The position numbers and the translations under genes were made by a program. DNA of 64,000 bases, taken from NCBI RefSeq assembly GCF_902686445.1, contig NC_062223.1:40642998-40706997 (forward strand), in the 5' to 3' direction. The stretch's first letter is position 1. The number at the start of each line of letters is the position of its first letter. The stretch is from Sciurus carolinensis. Its lineage: Eukaryota; Chordata; Mammalia; Rodentia; Sciuridae. The notes under the pieces are model-generated. The model saw nothing but the letters and a program-made list of their open reading frames with translations, was not told where the DNA came from and searched no databases. This document shows positions 36,945 to 46,500 of the stretch, one piece after another.

Positions 36945-36986
<42 letters not shown>

Positions 36987-38977
36987 ACAGAAGCTCTGTA
37001 ACTGAAGAGTCCATTAAAGATTGAGAAATATTTTAAAGCACTTTATTTCCTGGGAAAAATAAACGACTTCACATCTCTACTTTCAAGAGCTAACTATGCT
37101 TTATTACCCCGTGGGGTCTACTTCACTGGAAAAGGCTAACACTTCTGAATAAGTTGCTCCATCTGTATTTAGAATTTATTTATGAATAGACAGAGTGTGG
37201 TCCTCGAGGTAAATTCCTGTCAATTACACTCATGGCTGTCTCTCCATCACCTGTGTATACTGATGACCCCAGAACTAAATAAAGCGTAATTCATACTTGC
37301 ATTTCACAGTACTGAGTGGACACTTCTCCCCAGGGCAGGAGGACTTGCTTAGACACGTAGCTACATTCTCAATGGCAATTTAGATAGAGCACATACTGTA
37401 AGAGTCGATGTGGGTAATCCCCTCGACAAATGAGGTATGCCCCATGCTCTCAGAGCTGAAGTTTCCTCCAGAGACATATGCAGAAATAACAACAGCCTGA
37501 GTCAGCTGTGACAGGTGCTTTGATGGGAACATAAAACTGTGCTGTGGTAGTATTGCAAAAAAGAGGAAACACACTCTAGGGAATAGAAAATTAAGAAATT
37601 TCACCCAAGTCTTCCAGATGAGACTTCCCAGAGATGGCATCCAGATGAGGTTTAAGTGATACATAAAATTGTCTTGTCAGGTAAACACTGAGTACCTTTC
37701 AAAATTTTAGAACCATATTTGCCTTTGCCACGTAGACCCAGATTAGGTGTTCTGCCAAGTGTTTCATGGTGTAATGTAGATGAGGGCTCATTTCAGTTGC
37801 TGTTGTATCAGGAAAAAGCTTCCATTTCTGATGTGTTCCCTCTCTGGTTCTACAAGGTATCATACATCAACCAGCTTGTCATGGTGCTTTTCTGTTCTTC
37901 TGCTTGTTCCTCATGGCACCTGGCCTTGGTGGATAATAAATTCCTTGGCAGCTCTAAGTGAACGCAGTATCTGATGTTAAATACTTTTTATCTTGCTGAT
38001 ATTGACTGCTTCTCAATTTCGTTTTAGAAATATTTGCAAAGTGTCAATGAATTTCCATGATACCTCCAAACAGTGATGAACCCATCATATTGTGATGCTA
38101 CCCAACTTTTTCCCCCAAAAAAGGTACCCCTACAAAAATATTCCCCTCACCCCTACTACCAGTATTCTAATAGATTAACTTCGACTAGAGTATGGACAGA
38201 CCAGAGGGCCTTCTCTGATTTCAGTTTAACCTAATCAGTCATGACAAAGACCACAATGTGATCGATATCCAATAAATGTGTTTGACTTAATAATTGATCA
38301 AGAACCTCTTGCACTTTTAAACAGGAAAATATAGTAGTGATTGTACTGTTACCCAGTTATATCCAGTCATCTCGCTTTTGTGTATAAGAATTCCTCTTCC
38401 CCTGGGTTTTCCAGAGCTGGAAGACATTGTGCCTAATTTGGACTCTGGTGGATGTCAGAGCATTTCATTGAAGATAAAGATCTTCTAGAGCTCTCTTTCT
38501 CTCTGTGACAGTAACCAGAAGTATTGAGATGGTTACTGCTACATAATCTGAGATAAATGCTGAACCAACTAACCTCAGCAAATGTCTTAAAAGGAAATAA
38601 ATCTTTATTTTGACAACTTTGTCATAATTTTCTTGCCACCAACCAGATTATTCTGATAGATACTGGCACTGATGAGTATAAGAATATATTTGGGTTTTCA
38701 AATCCTGAGGGCTGTGCAAACTGTCAGGGTTTCATGATTGAAGAGAAAGCAGATGAACTTCATTCAATCCATTCATTTCAAACTCAGTACCTTGGTGCGT
38801 GCCTCTAATTTTACTTCCTTGACTTCACTGTTGCTTTTACATGATCCAGACTTTGAATGCAGACTTATATTGGTTGTCTGATTTATATTGGTTCATATGG
38901 TATTGGCCACAACTATAAGCTTGCTATCTTTGTTTTCTTGAGTTATTAACAAATAAAATAAAGATTCAATAATTCTC
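33933..38977. other. 5 kb with almost no recognisable repeat
   Basis: Nothing I can name as a young repeat, and no coding exon, lies in this interval. It contains a 23-bp tandem near-duplication at 35560-35600 (GATTTTTTTCTAGAAC twice), a 35-base T homopolymer at 36949-36983 with no SINE body, and the stretch 37380-37690, which may be an old L2-like piece. Open frames at 34255-34449, 35721-35949, 36165-36404, 37380-37664 and 37719-37974 have no recognisable domains. Confidence 0.4.
36949..36983. repeat. T35 homopolymer
   Basis: Thirty-five T in a row, flanked by GCATCAGA and GCTACAGAAGC. No SINE or L1 body follows on either side. Confidence 0.95.
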
Positions 38978-39639
38978 TGCTGGGCCAGACCAGTTAAACC
39001 CTGTACACAGCAAATAAAAGATGCAGAGACAAAGTTGTTTGAAAAGCAGGTCAGGGGACTTCACCCAGATGAAGTCCTAAGTTGATGGGCTCCTTCTTTT
39101 ATTCCTAGGAAAAAATAAGGGTGCATTATTCTCAAGAACAGAACTAGAAATAAGATTAAACAGAAACAAACTCAACATTTTTGCAGGGACTGGGACTGTA
39201 GCTCAGTGCAGAGCATTTGCCTAGCATGTGTGAGGTGCTGGGTTTAATCCTTAGCACCACATAATAATAAACAAATAAAATAAAGGCATACTGTCCATCT
39301 ACAACTACAAAGAATTTTTTTAAATTGGGAGGCTGAGGTTGTGGCTTAGTGGTAGAGTACTCACCTAGCAAGTGTGAGGCACTAGGTGCAATCCTCAGCA
39401 CCACATAAAAAAATAAATAAATAAATGAAATAAAGGTATTGTGTCCATCTATGACTAAAAAAATATTTAAAAATATTTTTGCAAATAGAAAAGGGGATCA
39501 GGGCATGCTTCCTTGTCTCGCCCTAAGGCACCCTTCATCAGCCTTGGACAGAACTTTCTGTTTTCAGGATATTTCATTTCCAGAAGTCAGCAGTTTTCTG
39601 CTTCTCCAACAACCACTGTGTGGGCCAAAGGATTCCACA
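38978..39639 (-). mobile_element. 3' LTR of the provirus, with SINE insertion
   Basis: Shares with the 5' LTR the blocks AAGTTGTTTGAA, GGGCTCCTTCTTTTATTCC (antisense AATAAA), TTCTCAAGAACAGAACTAGAAATAAGATTAAA, GGGGATCAGGGCATGCTTCC and TTTTCAGGATAT. About 298 bp of its 662 bp are the inserted SINE dimer plus duplicated target. The U3 end is shorter than in the 5' LTR, which implies a deletion. In element sense it starts TGTGGAATCC directly after the polypurine tract. Confidence 0.9.
39186..39474 (+). mobile_element. head-to-tail dimer of tailed ID SINE
   Basis: Two ID-headed units in the same direction. The first (39186-39326) opens GGGACTGGGACTGTAGCTCA and the second (39327-39474) opens GGGAGGCTGAGGTTGTGGCT. 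Each has A and B box regions, then an AATAAATAAA-type linker and the same unusual tail, AAATAAAGG(C/T)AT...TGTCCATCTA. One 9-bp duplication ATTTTTGCA flanks the whole pair (39177-39185, 39475-39483) and none lies between the units, so the dimer appears to have inserted in one event. The 5' LTR at 43080 keeps the unoccupied site. Possible minus frames at 39156-39404 are SINE translations. Confidence 0.92.
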
Positions 39640-41180
39640 TCTCCCCATTTCTTTTTCTTTTAAAAGCTGTTGAGTGAACCATACCTGGTGGTGTCTCAAA
39701 ATGTCTTGGGCAGTGTTGATTCTGATCTTACAGACTAAACAGAGAAAACTAAGGGTACAAATTAGGATTATGGTAAAGGTTATCATTCCTCAGGGAGTCA
39801 CCTCCAAACCATTTTTGGGAGTCCAGCCAGCCTAGGTGTTGTTGTGAAGTTTGGAAAATCTCATTGGTGAGAATTTGTTATTGAGAGACCAAAATAATAG
39901 CCTGGATTTTATTTTAGAGGTTGGACGATATCCATGGTGACATCTTTGAGGGAGCATTGTAGGTGCTTTTTAATGTGCTCTGAGGTGTGTGAACTGTTTT
40001 GTTCCATAGGTGGGGGTTTACACACACATTTGTACCCCCAATCATGACTAAGGATGTGGCAGAAGCAGATCAGGATGGAGGCATCTATGACCTCTCTAAG
40101 CATGCCTATGAAGTTTTTGGACCAATGCAATTGTAGGGACTGTTCTAACATGGAGTTTGGGGATACGCCCAGGACATCATCAAATTGACAGGCAGAAAGG
40201 GAGGTCTTCCTCTCAATAACTAAGAGGGATTCAGACATGGTATTCACCATTTCAATGCAGGTTGCCTAGGTGCGTTTGTCACTGGTGATCTAAAGAGGTT
40301 CTCATTGCAACCAATCAGAAGAGGACCTGACAGACACACATTTGGGTGCCCTGTGCAAATCTTGACTAGGTCAGTAAGGTTCTGGTGAAAAGACAGAGTA
40401 GAGGTATTTGAGGCTCTAGTTCCTGAGCCTCTCCACACTGGAGTGGAAAGAAGGGGAGGCCCAGTCTCCAGACTGTAGCCCAGATGCCCACCCCTCTTTG
40501 AGAGTCAGTTGAGGTTGAGAGAGGCCTCCCTCTCCTATCCCTATGGAATCATTACTCTAAACAGTTGGATTAGAGAAATTAGAGGTAGGTACAGAGAGTG
40601 TTTATGGAGGTACACAGGGGCCCCCAATTGACAATAAGGTGTCCAGAAAGTTGGTGACATAACTGAGGGGCCCCAGCAGTCCTCCCATTTGATCTTATGA
40701 TGCTTAGTGGGCAGGTTTTTATGAATGTGACGGAGGGGCCAGCAGTGATTAGTAGTCTGATTGGAAGGCCAAATGAGAAGACCCCCAGGCCACTGTGGCC
40801 AAGCCAGAGGGGCCTCCATACATGGTTCTTAGAGGTTAAACAGTGAGGGTCACAACAGGGGAAGGTGTGAGGACCACAGGGTCAGGTTGGTGACTGAAAG
40901 GGAGGTGGCATCAGTTATTGGAGTGTGATTAACACCCACTGGAGGGGGATTGACACCCCCCCATCAGGAGGTGGCATTGTTAAACACCGGAAATAGGGAG
41001 TCCAACTAAAAGACTGGTTCCCACAGTGAGGGGTCTTGAACAAATGCATAATACTGGGTGACCTGAGCTGTGGGAGGCAAGCCAGCTATGACCACATGGC
41101 TGACAATAGCCATCATGGCTAGGAGCAGGGTTTGGGGGTTCTTCTGTTGACCTGTGCAGACTAGGAGTTCTTCAACCTTC
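39574..41180 (-). pseudogene. env: degenerate env of the class II provirus
   Basis: Surface plus transmembrane envelope remnant of a betaretrovirus-like element. Near the N-terminus (about 41140-41010) a hydrophobic leader-like run is followed by a tyrosine- and proline-containing stretch (YYAFVQDPSLWEP) of the type that opens betaretroviral SU. Near the C-terminus a 70-codon frame (39786-39574) has a clear membrane anchor (FTIILICTLSFLCLVC) and a short tail that runs through the polypurine tract into the LTR. Just before it lies a Trp-rich membrane-proximal piece (GWLDSQKWFGG), in another frame. Middle frames at 40819-40541, 40438-40244 and 40250-39909 are scattered over frames and show no clear cleavage site or fusion peptide. 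Broken and non-functional. Confidence 0.7.
39640..39662 (-). other. polypurine tract of the provirus
   Basis: On the minus strand this is an A/G-only tract except for one T, ending GGGGAGA immediately before the 3' LTR start TGTGG. Retroviruses use this position to prime plus-strand DNA synthesis. Its placement fixes the LTR boundary and the element's direction. Confidence 0.8.
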
Positions 41181-41499
41181 TGGTCAACCTCTCCAAGATC
41201 CTTTAGGGCATTGGGGGCTCTGAGTTATTCCTGGCAAGAGGAACATGGAGGGTCTTTTTGTTCCTCATAAAGATTCTGAAATTGGGAGATTGGGTTGTGG
41301 CCTATGTGAGCCATGGGAAGGTTTCTCTAGATGTCCCAGGAACCTTCAAGGTTCTTCCCGTAATGACGCACAGGTGTACCCTGTCCCCACATTAACAAGG
41401 AGACGAGGTCAGTCTATGTCTTGTATCTGGGTCTCTCCACATCACCTGAGGAGGATCCTTAAGAGAGAGTGTTGACCCCCAGTGGCATTTTGCAGGGGT
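41181..41499 (-). other. pol-env junction remnant of the provirus
   Basis: Internal provirus sequence between the integrase remnant and the env leader. In betaretroviruses env overlaps or closely follows pol, but here no continuous frame is readable. The plus-strand open frame at 41245-41475 is on the wrong strand and is chance. Confidence 0.5.
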
Positions 41500-42680
41500 A
41501 CAGTCTTGGTAATTGACATTGAAAAGAGCATGAATTATTAATGCTTTATGTAATCAGGAAGGAGGGAAACGCTTACCCTAGTTATCTCTCCCTTGCAGTT
41601 TTGGAACATGTGTTTCAGAGTTCTGTGGACACAATGTATAAATGCTCGCCCTTGTAGGTTGTAGGGGATGCTAGTTTGATGAGTTACTTTCCATGTTTTG
41701 TAGAAATCTTGTGATATGGTTTGGATGTGAGGTGTTCCCCCTAAAGCTCATGTGTGAGACAATGCAAGAAGGTTCAGAGAAGAAATGGTTGAGTTGTAAG
41801 AGTCTTAACCCAATCAGTAATTCAATACCCTGATGGGATTAACTGAGTGGTAACTGAAGTGGTAGGGTGTGACTGGAGGAGGTGAGAATTGGAGCATGAC
41901 TTTGGGGTATATATTTTGTATCTGGAGAGTGGAGACTCTCTTTCTCTGCTTCCTGATGATGTGAGCCACTTCCCTCTGTCATCCTCTTCCTCCATGATGT
42001 TTAGCCTCACCTCAAGCCCCAAGGAATGGAGCCAACCTTCTATGGACTAAGACCTCTGAAACTATGAGCCCTCCAATAAACTTTTTCTCCTTTAAAATTG
42101 TTCTGGGTCAAATCTTTTAGTCACAGAAGTGAAAAAGCTAACTAAAACATCTCAGAAGCAGATACTGGTGTAAGCAAGGCCATTTTGTTTTAATCTGTTT
42201 AAAGATACCCAGATGGGCAAAACAACTGAGGCAGTGGTGGATGACATGTGACGTAGTCTCTCCTTTGTGGGCAGTGGCATGGAGCATGTGGGAATGATTT
42301 TTAATGGTAATGTGAAAAAACGAAAGTATCCTAAGTTGTGGGATGTGGGTGATATCCATTTGCCAAATTTCATTGACTTTAAGGTCTCAGGGGTTAACAC
42401 CTGTAGGGGGACTGGCTGAGGTAACTTGTTGACAGGTGGAGCACTGTTGGATTATTTTCTGGGCCTGAATTTCAGTAATGGAAAATTGATGGCCTAACGC
42501 ACACCCATTTTGATGAAGCAGGTTGTGGGAGAGCCTTGCCTCTTGAAGGGTGGCATAATCCACTAGAGCATCATCTGGGTCATGGCCAGTAGTCAAGGGC
42601 CCCTGGAGAGATGAGAATAACCACAGGTGGGTGATAAGCAAAGAGTTACGTTGAATCTCCCATTGTAAGCAAAGAGGCAA
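41500..42680 (-). pseudogene. pol: class II retroviral integrase, broken
   Basis: Integrase remnant in element order. The N-terminal zinc module is readable at about 42580-42440 (H-x3-H in SHNLLHQNG and C-x2-C in CSTC). Next is a TGA stop near 42384, then the catalytic core with the first acidic residue in MDITHIPQ at 42359-42336 and HVIHHCLSCFAHLG further on. Around the position of the second acidic residue the frame is disturbed (IKTKWPCLHQ), so that residue is absent. A MaLR LTR (41710-42149) then splits the gene, and the C-terminal part resumes at 41709-41580 (FYKTWKVTHQTSIPYNLQG) without a clear third catalytic residue. Closest in pattern to IAP/MMTV-group integrases. Inactive. Confidence 0.88.
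41710..42149 (+). mobile_element. MaLR-family solo LTR inside integrase
   Basis: Starts TGTGATATGGTTTGGATGTG and ends CTAACTAAAACA. Contains GAGTCTTAACCCAATCAGT, TTTCTCTGCTTCCTGATGATGTGAGCC and CCAATAAACTTTTTCTCC with an AATAAA. It is the sense version of the LTRs at 27513 and 50936. The flanks share only ATCT (imperfect duplication). It lies opposite to the provirus and separates the two halves of integrase, so it inserted after the provirus. The minus open frame at 41822-42022 is inside it. Confidence 0.9.
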
Positions 42681-42689
42681 AGCAATAAG

Positions 42690-42860
42690 TCAGGCAAAAG
42701 AGTAGGGTGGGCAGTTTTGATGGCACTGGTGAAAAATGGCATATTGGGAGCCAGAAATAATATTTTGAGGTGCTTAGGTCTGAAATGCTAAATGATGGTT
42801 CCTAGTTCTGCTTTCTGAGTGGACAGGGAAACCTCCCCCAGTAAGCTTACGAGACCCAGA
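42690..42860 (-). pseudogene. pol: RNase H remnant of pol
   Basis: On the minus strand a KAELG piece near 42815-42800 is followed at about 42750 by SGSQYAIF, in the order and spacing of a retroviral RNase H, just upstream of integrase. The position normally held by aspartate before SQY reads glycine. It begins only tens of bases inside the 5' LTR, which shows where the internal deletion that removed gag, protease and RT ended. Confidence 0.65.
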
Positions 42861-42874
42861 AGTAATCCCTGTCT

Positions 42875-43286
42875 TGCCAGGTTTTCTGGAGCCTCTTGGA
42901 TATAACGAATGAAAGACAAAGAGATAAAGTTGTTTGAAGCAGTGGGTCAGGGGACCTCATCCAAGATGAAACAAAGTCCTGGGCTGACAGGCTCCTTCTT
43001 TTATTAGGAGGAATAAGCAAGGGTGCAGTGTTCTCAAGAACACAGAACTAGAAATAAGATTAAAAAGAAAGGAACTCACCATTTTTGCAAATAGCTGAGG
43101 GGATCAGGGCATGCTTCCATGTCTTGATCAGCCTGGGACAGAGCATCCTGTTTTCAGGATATCCTGTCTCCAAAGGCAGTTTTCTGCTTCCAGGGTTAAG
43201 CCCTGAGAAATGCCCTTTAAGCAAACAGAGGGTCTCTACATATCTGTTGACACTGTGTCATGGGTAGGCATGTGTGCAATTCCCCA
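42875..43286 (-). mobile_element. 5' LTR of the provirus (SINE-free)
   Basis: About 412 bp, aligned to the 3' LTR by AAGTTGTTTGAAGC, GGCTCCTTCTTTTATTAGG (AATAAA on the minus strand), ACACAGAACTAGAAATAAGATTAAA and GGGGATCAGGGCATGCTTCC. At 43076-43095 it reads CTCACCATTTTTGCAAATAG, the unduplicated site occupied by the SINE dimer in the other LTR. In element sense the U3 start is TGGGGAATTGC, less canonical than in the 3' LTR. Confidence 0.88.
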
Positions 43287-43587
43287 TACCTCCTCTTAAA
43301 AACCAGGAGATGAATTGCATCTCAGACAGCATCCAACCATTGCAAAAGTCTGCAGTCAAGTTTCTCCTGCCAATCTCCAGTTTCCCTGGCAGTGATGGTG
43401 AGTTCCTACTGACATTCATCACCACACTTAAGCTTCTGTTTTAATTCCAGAATCAAGAAGACAGTGAAATATTAATACTTATACTCCTTTCTCTGCTCAA
43501 AGTGGGAAGATAAAGGGTAGATTAAGAAAGCCACATTTTTTTTCAGGAAAAAATAAGGGACTGTATTTCCTTGGGGAAATAAAGTTG
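43287..43587. other. unassigned DNA
   Basis: About 300 bp between the provirus and an old L1, with no named repeat. Confidence 0.4.
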
Positions 43588-44733
43588 ACTTTTTTTTTTT
43601 TTTTTTGTACCTAGACTACTTCACTCATTACTTGATTTTCTAACTTAGTTTTTAGCTGATACATAATAGTTGTACATATTTATGGGGTATAGTGTGACAT
43701 TTCAGTATATGTATATAATGAATGATGATCCTTCAGGGTAATTGGCATCCATCACCTCAAACATTTTTCATTTCTTGGTGTTGAACCCACTCAAAATCTC
43801 CTCTACTAATTAAAATGTACAATTAGTTGTTATCAATCATAGTCATCTTACTGTGCTATAGATTAGAAATGATTCCCCCTATCCAACTGCACCCCTGAGC
43901 ACATTGACCATCATTTCTCCATCCCCTCTCCCTAAAACCTGCCAAGGATTCATTGTTCTACTCTCTTCTCCTATGAAATTAAGTTCTTGTCTTTCATGTA
44001 TAAGTCACAACATGAGGTACTGACTTTCTGTGCCTGACGTATTCCACTTTACACAACGTACTCCAGTTCCCTTTGTGGCTACTGCAAAGGCAGAATTCTG
44101 TTCATTTTTTGCTGAATAATATTCCATTGTATATACATACTACATTATATTTATCTCTTCTTTTGTTGATGGACACCTAGCTTGATTCTGTATCTTAGCT
44201 AATGTGAATAGTGCTCTAATAAATCCACTATTGCAGTTCTCTTCCACATACTGATTTAATTTCCTGTTAATGTATACCCAGTAATGGGATTGCTAGTTCA
44301 TTTGATCTGTTTCATTTTATTTATATTTATGTACTTTCTTTTTTGAGGATCTCTACATTGTTTTCCATGATGACTGTACTAACTTACATTCTCTCCCACG
44401 ACATATGGTAGTTCCCCTTTCTCCACATCCTGGCCAGCATTTACTGCTTTTGTCTTTTTGGTAATAGTCATTCTACTAGGGGGTGAAGTGATATCCCTCT
44501 GTGGTTGTGATTTGCACTTCCCTGATTATTGGTGATGTTGAGCAATTTTTCACATACTTGTTGGCCACTTATGTGTCCTCTGTTTAGAAATGTCTATTCA
44601 GATCATTAGTCCATTTTTCAGATTTTTTTTGCTGTGAATTGAGTTCTTTATACATGCTAGATATTAACCCCTTATCAGGTGAATAGTTTGCAAATATTTT
44701 CTCACTTCTATAGTTTTTCTTTTCACTCCGTTG

Positions 44734-44735
44734 TT

Positions 44736-44794
<59 letters not shown>
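44734..44794. repeat. (TTTC)15 microsatellite in a SINE tail
   Basis: About 60 bp of TTTC repeats that sit where the poly-T (antisense tail) of the following SINE should be, so the array probably grew from the tail. Confidence 0.95.
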
Positions 44795-44996
44795 ATTTGT
44801 AGAAGGAATTGAATCCAGGGTCACTTATTCACAGATCCACATCCCCAGCCCTTATTTATATTTTATTAGAGACAGGGTTTTGCCAAGTTGCTTAGGGCCT
44901 CACTAAGTTGCTGAGGCTGGGTTTGAACTCATCGTCCTCCTGCCTCAGCCTCCAGAGTCCCTGGGATTACAGGGGTGGGACACCATGCCAGGCTGA
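44795..44996 (-). mobile_element. ID/B1 composite SINE, antisense
   Basis: AATTGAATCCAGGGTCAC, CAGATCCACATCCCCAGCCC, TAGAGACAGGGTTTTGCC, TTTGAACTCATCGTCCTCCTGCCTCAGC and CTGGGATTACAGGGGTGGGACACC give the composite order. A 10-bp repeat TTGTTTCTTT occurs before the tail (44731-44740) and after the body (44997-45006). It interrupts the L1MA-like element. Confidence 0.93.
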
Positions 44997-45928
44997 TTGT
45001 TTCTTTTGATTTGCAGAAGACTTATAATTTATGTAGTACCATTTTCATATTCAGAATATCACACCTAAAAATAATTGCATACACAGATGTCTTGAAGTGT
45101 TTCCTCATATTTTCTTCTCTTGGCATTACAATGTCTGCTCTTATATTTGAGTCTTTATCACTTTTGGAGTTGCCTTTTGTATATGATGGGTTAGGTATCT
45201 AGTTTAATTCATCTGCCTATGGATGTCACTTTTCCAGGCACCATTTATTGAAGAGACTGACCTTTATACAATGTATATTCTTGAAGACTGTCAAAAGTCA
45301 ATTGGCTGTTACCTTGGGTTATTTCCAGGTTCTCTGCTCCATCCCACTGGCCCACATGTCTGTTTTTGGAGCAGGGCCATGCTGCCTTCCTCAGTCTAGT
45401 CTGGTAGTGAGCCTTGAGATCAAATATCATGATGCCTCCATCTCTGTTCTTTTTGTTCACATTGCTTGGCCACTTAGGGTCTCTTTTGGTTGCCCACAAA
45501 TTTGAGGAGTTTTGTTTCTATTGTTTGATGAAGAATGTCATTGGCATTTTGATAGGATGTCCATTGAATCAGTAGATTAATTTGGTTATCTTTGACATTT
45601 TAACCATATTGCTTCCTCCAATTTGTGAACACAAGATGTCTTTCCAGTTTTGTTGTGTATACCTTCTTCAATTTCTTTCTGCAGTTATTTTAAATTTTTA
45701 CTGTAGAAATCACTCACTTCTTTGCTTGAATTTATTCCTAAGTATGATATAATAATAATGTTTGTTGGTAATTATTATGATTGGAATTGATATATTTTGT
45801 TCTTAGAAATTTCAGGATTTATTTATCAATTGCTACTGTTTTTTGTATGTCAGTGGTATATTCTAAAACCTTACTGAATTCATTTGTCAGTTCTGACAGT
45901 TTATTTTTTTCAGTTTACAACATTCATT

Positions 45929-46155
45929 TTATTGCTTGTTGAGTCCCTATGGATCTTAAAGATATCAAACTTATAGTTGACTCCTAAATACATATTTGAG
46001 AACATTTTGGAGTATCTCCAAGTCACAAACTTAGTTTATGTCACTTTCAAAGCAGAATTGATTTTAGTTCAAGCCCAAATAAATTAAAAATATGTATTAT
46101 ATGTAACTGAGAAATATGACAAAACTTGATTCTATTCTTGTGTTATGTCTCACAA
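45929..46155. other. unassigned AT-rich DNA
   Basis: No named repeat. Confidence 0.4.
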
Positions 46156-46159
46156 ACAC

Positions 46160-46395
46160 TTTGACAGTATGAGAAAGTGGTTAAGAGTAAAGAATGACTA
46201 AACCAGCCTGAGGTAGAGTCTTGGGTCTGCTACCTGTTAACATCATGATTTAACTGAGTTACTTGACTTCTCTCTACTTCTACAGTACTTCACCTTCACA
46301 AATGAAGATACTAATAGTGCCTACTTCCAAGAGTGACTGAGGAGTCAATGAGTAACAGTAGTAAACAGTGATTGACAGGCATTAGACATGTATTT
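46160..46395 (+). repeat. MIR SINE, sense
   Basis: TGAGAAAGTGGTTAAGAGTAAAGAATG, GTCTTGGGTCTGCTACCTGTTAAC, GAGTTACTTGACTTCTCTC and TACTTCCAAGAGTGACTGAGGAGTC follow the MIR consensus from near the 5' head on. One of the most complete MIRs here. Confidence 0.8.
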
Positions 46396-46500
46396 ATCAA
46401 ACGCAAACTGTATTCTTATGGTCTAGGAATAATCTCTTTTACTTAAAATCCTTACAGCACTAATTTGACAAATATACTTATTTCTATTATTCATCATTTG
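46396..46500 (-). repeat. MIR fragment, antisense
   Basis: TGTATTCTTATGGTCTAGGAATAATCTCTTTTACTTAAAATCCTTACAGCAC has the antisense MIR layout and abuts the sense MIR to its left. Diverged. Confidence 0.45.

Larger units (their letters stand above)
38978..43286 (-). mobile_element. degenerate class II (betaretrovirus-like) provirus
   Basis: An endogenous retrovirus on the minus strand. In element order it has a 5' LTR (43286-42875), RNase H remnant, integrase, env remnant, polypurine tract (39662-39640) and 3' LTR (39639-38978). The two LTRs align to each other over most of their length. Gag, protease and RT are missing: U5 is followed almost at once by RNase H. Integrase is cut by a MaLR LTR, and the 3' LTR is expanded by a dimeric SINE. 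I could not see a matching 6-bp target duplication or an intact primer-binding site. All frames are broken, so it is incapable of replication. Confidence 0.88.
43588..45928 (-). mobile_element. L1MA-like LINE, 3' half
   Basis: An antisense old L1 about 2.1 kb long without its SINE. It opens with a T tract (43590-43606). The 3'UTR is of L1MA type (TAGTTGTACATATTTATGGGGTATAGTGTGACATTTC, TTGGCATCCATCACCTCAAAC). Then comes ORF2 from the C-terminus backwards: AATAATATTCCATTGTATATAC, AATGGGATTGCTAGTTCATTTG and TTGGAGCAGGGCCATGCTGCC. The minus frame at 45499-45245 (MWATKRDPKWPSNVNKK) is an ORF2 remnant. Interrupted by the SINE at 44741-44996. Inactive. Confidence 0.9.

Noticed and set aside
38978..43286. 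Provirus still able to express or replicate
   Set aside because: Gag, protease and RT are missing, integrase is split and has lost catalytic positions, and env is in several frames.
38972..43292. A 6-bp target duplication for the provirus
   Set aside because: The bases beside the two LTR ends (ATTCTC and TACCTC) agree at only three of six positions.
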